From Tribonema minus (taxonomy: Eukaryota; Sar; Xanthophyceae; Tribonematales; Tribonemataceae), in NCBI GenBank assembly GCA_017506865.1, contig JAFCMP010000051.1:124001-188000 (forward strand): a stretch of 64,000 bases of DNA. Direction: 5' to 3'. Both the position numbers and the translations under genes were made by a program. Below the pieces are notes generated by a model, which had not been told where the DNA came from, searched no databases, and worked only from the letters and a program-made list of their open reading frames with translations. Shown here piece by piece: positions 57,801 to 64,000 of the stretch; position 1 is the stretch's first letter, and every line of letters starts with the position of its first letter.

Positions 57801-60800
57801 CGCACTGGTATCGGTGGGGTTCAAATATGACAGGATGCTGCAGGTGCGTGTATTGGTTCAAATACTTCAAGTTCAAGTAGTGTAGTGCTCATACGTTTTG
57901 GCATTCTCGCCACAGGGCAGCGCACTAATGCTACAGGTACATGATTGTCAGCGGTATTATTTTATTGTCGCAGCTTAAATTTCAATCAGGTGCACTTACA
58001 TGTATACTTCCAAGCAGAAGAAAGCATACGCTTTGGCGTTTCTCAGTGGATGACAGGATGCTGCACGTGCGCAATAGGCATATTTCTACACTCACCCCAA
58101 AGTATACATAACGCACTTATGTATGGTGATAGTAGCAGTACACTGTATTGCTTGTACATGTCTAATGACGTTCTCCGCGCAAGGCAGCACAGCCATATGG
58201 GTGTGATTGGCATTTGACAGGATGCCATAAGAGCAGAACAGTTTGCCTTCTGCGGCACGTAAGGTACCCTGAGACTTAGAAAGAGCTAGGCTGGTTCACC
58301 CTAAGTGTGCATGGCAGGCCCTTTATTGCAATGAGCTTGCAGATAGCATGTACGTACCTGGCTTACCAGTTCATGGCATAGTCAACTGCGCACTTCAGTG
58401 CCTTGAGAGCAAGCTACACTACGCTGCATGATCAAGAAAGAAAACCCGGACACAATTGATAGCACTAAGAATCTCAGTGCACACGAAAGGTTGAAGCGTG
58501 TGACAAACACACCTTGCTGACTGGCCCTGCTGAGGTTCACAGTGTGCCTGCGGAAATGTGTATATGATGGGGTGCCTGCTGGCATGTCGGTCATGGAGCA
58601 CTGCGAAACGCTGCACGTAACCGCTGTAACCGCTTTAACCGCTGGACACCTCTGACACATGGTGTACAGCAACAGAGTGGTGCATACCAATTCTTTGCCA
58701 TACCGCCATACCTACCGTATAGCACTGCTTTTTATATGGCAACGTGTAGATGCATGGTGTGATGTGCTATATATGTGTTTGTGTGCTGTATGTATGTGCA
58801 GGTGTGGGACCTGAGCACTGCTGCGGACGCTGGCCCGCCCGCATCCCCTGTGGACCTGGAAGCAGAGGTGCGTAACATGTGAATTGTGAGCACTTCAAGT
58901 GCTGCTATGGAGGAGCATTTGTTTTCAAGCGCAAGCGTCATGGGTCCGCATGATGCGACGTGTGCATTTGTGTATGCATACATGGCAAACACCCGGGTAA
59001 CGTTCTTGATGAGAAAAGGGCACCACTTGTGACTTCAAACTATATGCCGCAGCAGCGCTCAGCGCCAACAGCGCATGGCACCCGCACGGCTCAGCCAGCA
59101 CGCGGGGGCTCCACTTTATGACATGGGCATAAAACTCAGGAATATTACTAACAATTGCTTTCTGCAAACACGCTTTCAGGAAATAAACTCATTTTGTACG
59201 ATGAAGCAACGCTCAGCGTCCAAGCGCTGAGCTTTACAGCTTAGCCAGCACGTGGAGGGCTCCACTTGATCATACTTCTAAGCATTAGGGTTAGGGTAAC
59301 CCTAACCCTAACCCCAACCATACCTCCAAGCCATGAGACTCAGAAGCATCTCTCATAATCACTGTCTGTTGACAATAGGGTTGGGGTTAGGGTGAGGGTT
59401 AGGATTAGGGTTAGGTTTAGGGTTAAAGTTATAACTGCGTCAGCACTGCTCAGCGCCAAACCGCGTGTGGCACGCGGCACGCCTCACCCAGCACATGCGG
59501 GCGCCACTATATTATGATACGTTGTCAATATTGGGCATCAAACACGGGAGCACCGCAAATAGTCTTTTTCTGTAAACGTACTAATAACCTCTCTGTGTAT
59601 GCCGCAACAGCGCTCAGCGCCGAAGCGCATGGCATGCGCACGGCTCAGCCAGCATCACTGTGATACAGTACGTTGTTAATAATGGGTATCAAACACAGCA
59701 GTCTCCTTCTGTATAAATGATTGTTTTTGTGTGTGCTGTAGCAGCGCTCAGCGCAAAGCGTGGGGCGTGCGCACGGCTCAGCCAGCGCGTGAGGCACAGC
59801 AGTGCTCTACTCTACTCATGACTTGACTCATGTGGCGCATTCGCGACAATGCTGCGTCCCGCATGACAATGGGCATCAAACACGGGAGCACCACTAATTA
59901 CCCCCTTCTGTGAACGTACTGAAAACTTCTTGTGACTTTGCAGCAGCGCTCAGCGCTGCAGTGCGTCGCGTGCGCACTGCTCAGTCAGCTCATGGGGGGC
60001 GCCTCTTTATTACAGTACATTGTTTGACAATGACTTATTAATGAGCATCGAACACAAGAGCATCGAACACAAGAGCACCACCAATAGTCTCCTTCAATAT
60101 AGGCACTAATAAACCTACTTGTGAACGCTGCAGCACCGCTCAGCGCCGAAGCTCGTCGCGTGCGCACGGCTCAGCCAGCACCACTGTGTCACAATGCGTT
60201 GCTAAGAATGGGCATCAAAGACGGGAGCACCAGCAAGAATCTCCTTCTGTAAACGTACTCATAACCTCTCTGTGTATGCCGCAGCAGCGCTCAGCACCGA
60301 AGCGCGTGGCGTGCTCACGGCTCAGCCAGCGCGTGAGAGCGGTGGACTTCAGCGACGACGGACAGTTCTTTGTCACGGCGGGCGACGCCGGCCACGTGGT
60401 GTTTTGGCACATGGACGGCGCAGCAGGAGCGACACAGGTGAACTTCAATACTGCCTTGAAGTATGTATGCAGGGGTGTATTCTACCATGATACCAGTAGA
60501 TAGATCTATAGGGTCAGGGTTAGGGTCAGCAACCAGTTCTTTGTAACGGCGGGCGACGCGGGCCACGTGGTGTTCTGGCACATGGATGGGGGAGCAGCAA
60601 CAACACAGGTGAACTTCAACACTGCTTCCGGTATGTATGTATTGTCACGGAGGGCGATGCCGGTCACATGCTGTTCTGGCGCATGCATTCGCAGAGCAGC
60701 AGCAATACAGGTAAACTTTAAAAATGCATGGGGTGAAAAATGATGAGTTCGTTCTCAGCGCTGGCCACGTACGGCATGCCTTGCATCGAAATTTCAAGAT

Positions 60801-63800
60801 GCTTCAACTTGAACTGAGACATCAACGCTCCGTGCGCTCCCATTTCCACATGCAGAACGGCGCTGACAATGAGGAACACGCAATTGGACGGCGTTCCCTG
60901 CATTCATTCTGTGCACTTGAAGCTGATATACTTCAACTTGAACTGAGACAAAATCGTGTCGTGCGCTCCAATTTTTGTGAACATTGCAGAGCAATGCTGA
61001 CAACGAGAAAGGCGTGATACACGGTGTTCCCTGCCTTTGTCATCTGCATTTAGACATACTTCAAATTGAACTCTAACACCGGCGCTGTGTACGCTCCTCG
61101 TGCAGAGCGATGCTGACACCGAGGAACACGCGGTGGATGGCGTTCCCTGCATACAGGGCACACCCGCCAGCATTGAAGAGGACTTGAGAGACAGCACGTT
61201 TATGGACGTGGCTTGCGATAGGGGCGGGGAGGGGGAGGGGGGGGCGGCCGCGGGGCTGAGCACTGTGTTCTGCGTCACATCGAAGGGGATCCTGTGCACC
61301 TTCTCTCGGTGCGTGCCCGCAACAGCTGCAGTGCAGGGTTTTCATGTACTGCAAGCATATATACCAGTACTACAAAGACGTGCATTGAGTAAAATGTGTT
61401 GGGGGGGAGGGGGAGGGGGGCGCTGCCGCCGCGGGGTTGAGCACTGTGTTCTGTGTCACCTCCAAGGGGGTCCTGTGCACGTTCTCCCGGTGCGTGCGCG
61501 CAACAGCTGCAGTGCTCAGTGCTTTTATGTACTTCAAATATGTATATATCAGTCCAAGTACTACAAGAAGTCGTTTGAGTATTACGCGTCGGAAGGAAAC
61601 TCTCGCTGTGTTCTGTGTCACCTCCAAGGGGGTCTTGTGCACGTTCCCGCGGTACGTGCGCGCAACAACAGCAGCAGTGCTCAGGCCCCTTTGTTTATGA
61701 AGATGTACTGCAAATAAGCCCTTTGAGTTGCACGTGTCGGCAGAAGATGCTCGCTGGGTTCTGCGTCTATTCGTATACTTCTATAAACTTGAAGTATGCA
61801 ACTGCTATGATGAAGTCGACTACGACTAAGTCTACTACAAAGAAGTTCTTTGAGTATTGATTTCTAGCTGGTATCTCTCGCAAGTACCATGAAGAAGTCA
61901 CTTGAGTATTACCTGTTGGCAGGAAACTCTCGCTGAGTTCCGCGTCACCTCCAAAGGGATCCTGTGCGCGTTCTCCCAGAGTGCTCAGTCTACAGTGTTC
62001 ATGAAAAAGTACTGCAAAGACGTCCTTTGAGGTATCAACACACACGCGTCGGCAGGAAATGCTCACTGTGTTCTGCGTCTATTTTGTATGGAAGTACTTC
62101 TTTATTCTTGGAAGTATACAAGCACTACGATGAACTCTACTGCGACTTAGTCTAGTTCAAAAGGAGTCATTTGAGTATTGATTTCTAGCAGGACTCTCTC
62201 GCTGTGGCGTGCGTTGCTGTCTAAGGTGATCCTGTGTTTGAGTTCTTGGTGCAACAGCCATGATACTCTGTGTACTGTAAAGAACTGTTCATGTGTGAGT
62301 TCTCACTGTTCTCCCAATGCGCAAATGTCCGCAGCAACAGCCGCCGCAATCAGATTTTCCTCAGCAAGTGCCCGGTTCAACACCGGGGCGTCTGCTGCCA
62401 TCTTGTGAGTTTACGCCACAGTAAACATCATCACCCTGAATGAATATGACTGCGTGTCAACCTCCGTAACAGCCTCGTCCACCTCTGAATGCAACTTGTC
62501 TGCCCCCTCTTGACTCTGCCTTAGGGGTCACAACCTCAACATGCTTCTATATATGTGTATGCTTTGAACACCAACATGCCTAGTGCACACACGCCCTAGT
62601 ACCCCTACCCTTAACGCCAACCCCGTAAGTGATGTAGTTTATAGCGCGTGTGTGTCTGCGGCTTGTTGCAAGGAGTGTTTGGAGGTGACCGCTTACACAA
62701 TTCTTTTGTTTTGTCCTTTTTGAAATACAGAAAGAGTCAGGCTGACCCAATTTTCATTGCTGCTGCAGAACTCACGTCATGGAGCAGTGGGTAACAATCA
62801 AGAGCGCCACTGCCTACGGCGTCTCTGCTTAAAACAGCATGTCTCCTATACCTCCGCCTGTGGTGGTATATGCCTCATGGGCCAGAGTGCCACCCTTTCC
62901 TTTGCCTCCTCTTTTTTTTGTAAAAAATATATATACTTCTAAGAGGTAGGTACCTGTGGGGTCTAAAGCCAGCTATCTCTGGTTGCCTCTGCAGAACGCA
63001 TGTCATGGAGCAGTGGGTTACGCTAGAGAGCGCCACTGCCTACGGCGTTTCCGTTCAGGATGGCATGCTCGCCGCAGCCTGCTGCAACGGCGTCATCAGG
63101 CTCTTCAAGTTCAACTCAACTTCAAGTAACTCAACTTCAAGTGAGGGTGACGCATGCTCCAAGTTGCAGTACGTGGCCACCCTGCCCAAGCCGCCGCCCC
63201 TGGGACACGCCAACGTGGCCAGCCTCCAGGTACTCAAGGACTTGTGACTTGTACAGAAGAGTCTGACTGACTGAAGTCATGCAGGAACTCAAGGACTTAA
63301 ACAAATAGAGTCTGACTCATTGGCGCGTACTTCAGTAATGATGGTACTTCACGTGCATGTGCCAGCATGTAGGTAGGTAGGTACATAGTAGTGTTTTCGT
63401 GCACGGCTTGAACGTCTTCTTGCGTGCGGTGAAGTGTGGGCATTAAGGGTACAAACCCCATTTTTCATGTCAGGAAGGCCCCCCTCAGTGTTATTTCCTC
63501 AAATGCACTTTGATATCAAGGTCGATCATCATTTGAAGTTACCACTTGGGTCCCAGTCAGCTCTCAGTACCTCTTTCAGCACAGTGCTGACCTAACTGTA
63601 ACCCTACATACCCCTTGCGTACTGCGACCAGGAGCAAGAGCTACAATCAGTTGAAGTTACCGTCTGGGACCATTTGAAGTTACCGTATGGGTCCCAGTCA
63701 GCTCTGAGTGCCTCTCCTGCGCAATGCTAACCCAACTCAAGCCCTACTTCTTACGTATTCCGAGCAGGGGCTGCAAGAGCTGCAATCAGTTGGAGTTTGG

Positions 63801-64000
63801 GTCCCAGTCAGCACTGAATGCCTCTTCTGCGCAGTGCTAACCCTAATCGCTTACCCTACATACCCCTTGCGTACTGCAAACCAGGAGCTGCAAGAGCTGC
63901 AATCAGGCAGCAGCATGGAATCAGCATTGTCACCTCAGTGCGGTGCGGACGGCGCAGCAGCAGCTGCTGAGCACTGCTATGCAGCAACGCTCGGCGTCAG
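54835..64000 (+). CDS. WDR62/MAPKBP1-type WD40 repeat protein (5' part, runs off the window)
   Basis: Ten exons were found: 54835-55023, 55149-55184, 55974-56094, 57728-57843, 58802-58867, 60285-60437, 61106-61308, 62995-63229 and 63885 to beyond 64000 join in phase, making nine here with the tenth and later ones presumed outside. The visible protein is about 411 aa. WD40 landmarks in order are [43 protein letters not shown] followed by [55 protein letters not shown] followed by [34 protein letters not shown] and [15 protein letters not shown]. The block order and the LPKP signature match WDR62/MAPKBP1, a scaffold with tandem beta-propellers linked in animals to JNK signalling and spindle poles. 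The role in algae is unknown. Exon 60285 has a NAGNAG acceptor. Introns are crowded with edge echoes. Confidence 0.87.
55785..55860 (+). repeat. Acceptor-side echo of WD40 exon 3
   Basis: Repeats the upstream intron block with TTGCTGTCCTATTGCCG and CGCTGCAACAG that precedes the real acceptor at 55973. Confidence 0.75.
56191..56470 (+). repeat. Two donor-side echoes of WD40 exon 3
   Basis: Copies at about 56191-56258 and 56403-56470 repeat the bases coding [17 protein letters not shown] with the GACAGGTG donor. The second abuts a plastid DNA fragment. Confidence 0.9.
56471..56580 (+). other. ycf3: Plastid DNA insertion (NUPT): ycf3 fragment
   Basis: This 110 bp is sharply AT-rich (about 30 percent GC) against its surroundings. 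It reads [18 protein letters not shown], then [18 protein letters not shown], which is the third TPR motif of Ycf3, a photosystem I assembly factor encoded in plastid genomes. The frame is open throughout. It lies inside WD40 intron 3, directly after a donor echo, and cannot be expressed as Ycf3. The intact frame and plastid-like codon use suggest a recent transfer. Confidence 0.88.
57506..57670 (+). repeat. Acceptor-side echoes of WD40 exon 4
   Basis: Copies at about 57500-57552 and 57620-57670 repeat CACCTGCAGGCGTCGTGCTGG and following codons ([11 protein letters not shown]). A fainter one lies near 57013. The real edge is at 57728. Confidence 0.85.
57898..58240 (+). repeat. Donor-side echoes of WD40 exon 4
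   Basis: Decayed copies near 57898-57940, 58030-58078 and 58163-58230 repeat parts of the bases coding AFSPQGNAL and DRMLQ. Confidence 0.7.
59040..60284 (+). repeat. Array of seven acceptor-side echoes of WD40 exon 6
   Basis: Echoes start near 59046, 59200, 59437, 59600, 59738, 59940 and 60127; the real exon follows at 60285. Each holds the GCAGCAGCGCTCAGC acceptor edge, the bases coding [10 protein letters not shown], and about 100 bp of upstream intron including GGGCATCAAACACGGGAGCA. The period is about 140-235 bp. Confidence 0.92.
60533..60715 (+). repeat. Donor-side echoes of WD40 exon 6
   Basis: Copies at about 60533-60608 and 60648-60712 repeat the bases coding [15 protein letters not shown] with donors GTGAAC and GTAAAC. 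Confidence 0.9.
60733..61040 (+). repeat. Acceptor-side echoes of WD40 exon 7
   Basis: Copies at about 60838-60905 and 60965-61035, with a weak one at 60733-60785, repeat the CAG acceptor and the bases coding [14 protein letters not shown]. The real edge is at 61106. Each is preceded by a CTTCAACTTGAACTGAGA-type block. Confidence 0.85.
61405..62250 (+). repeat. Donor-side echoes of WD40 exon 7
   Basis: Copies at about 61405-61495, 61605-61660, 61740-61770, 61925-61985, 62060-62090 and 62200-62250 repeat parts of the bases coding [16 protein letters not shown], with decay increasing away from the exon. Confidence 0.85.
62758..62850 (+). repeat. Acceptor-side echo of WD40 exon 8
   Basis: Repeats the CTGCAGAA acceptor and about 70 coding bases (HVMEQWV...ATAYGVS) before diverging. 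The real edge is at 62995. Confidence 0.92.
63625..63800 (+). repeat. Acceptor-side echoes of WD40 exon 9
   Basis: Copies near 63631-63655 and 63768-63797 repeat the CAGGAGCAAGAGCTACAATCA-type edge (coding ELQELQS) found at 63885, together with about 100 bp of upstream intron. Confidence 0.85.

Noticed and set aside
59050-60180. CRISPR-like spaced repeat array
   Set aside because: The context is eukaryotic, units are long and divergent, and each unit is a copy of a neighbouring exon edge.
62310-62406. Possible extra WD40 exon ending at a GTGAGT donor
   Set aside because: It has a CAG acceptor and an open phase, but exon 7 joins exon 8 (62995) directly in phase and matches the WDR62 order [22 protein letters not shown]. 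The extra block has no WD40 likeness.

Overview
This is a nuclear, intron-rich window from a eukaryotic alga. I could not search any database, so names rest on motifs read by eye. Two clues point to an ochrophyte (stramenopile alga with a red-lineage secondary plastid). One is a signal peptide followed by an ASAFAP-like AVAFTP motif on a plastid-type peroxiredoxin-like protein. The other is an AT-rich 110 bp fragment of a plastid ycf3 gene inside an intron. An outer dynein arm docking protein gene implies a flagellate stage. Xanthophyte or brown-algal kin are plausible, but the genus is not determined. Introns are GT-AG, with most donors starting GTG and most acceptors ending CAG.

Layout: 2.0-6.2 kb (-) PRXL2/AAED1-like protein, 4 exons. 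6.7-17.2 kb (-) SERGT1/HPAT-like glycosyltransferase, 7 exons, 532 aa. A 342 bp head-to-head gap, then 17.6-23.0 kb (+) ODA docking-complex coiled coil, 4 exons, 546 aa. 24.7-29.5 kb (-) a long, apparently intact LINE with a restriction-like endonuclease, lying just 3' of a tRNA-Ser(UGA) gene. 31.6-34.0 kb GCN-repeat DNA and a second, decayed LINE tail. 36.2-39.5 kb (-) class III nucleotide cyclase exons of sAC type, partial and possibly broken. 41.55-41.9 kb (-) XPA-like repair protein, first exon. 42.1-44.6 kb (+) an unrecognised Ala/Gly/Ser-rich protein. 46.6-47.1 kb a MITE with 38 bp terminal inverted repeats. 47.3-53.5 kb (+) secreted alpha/beta hydrolase, 4 exons, 619 aa. 54.8 kb to the window edge (+) a WDR62/MAPKBP1-type WD40 protein, 9 exons plus the start of a tenth.

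The genes do not form a pathway. What unites them is how their introns are built. Almost every exon is flanked by decaying tandem copies of its own edges: copies of the acceptor-side edge lie upstream and copies of the donor-side edge lie downstream, each with adjoining intron DNA. I call these exon-edge echoes. They recur in all six multi-exon genes and in the cyclase fragment, up to seven per edge. They account for much of the intron length and leave many decoy splice sites. Short hairpins of the type ACTTCAA-n-TTGAAGT sit just inside many donors and are copied along with them. A second word, CAGTGCTCA/TGAGCACTG, is strongly over-represented. This intron architecture is the best candidate here for something undescribed.
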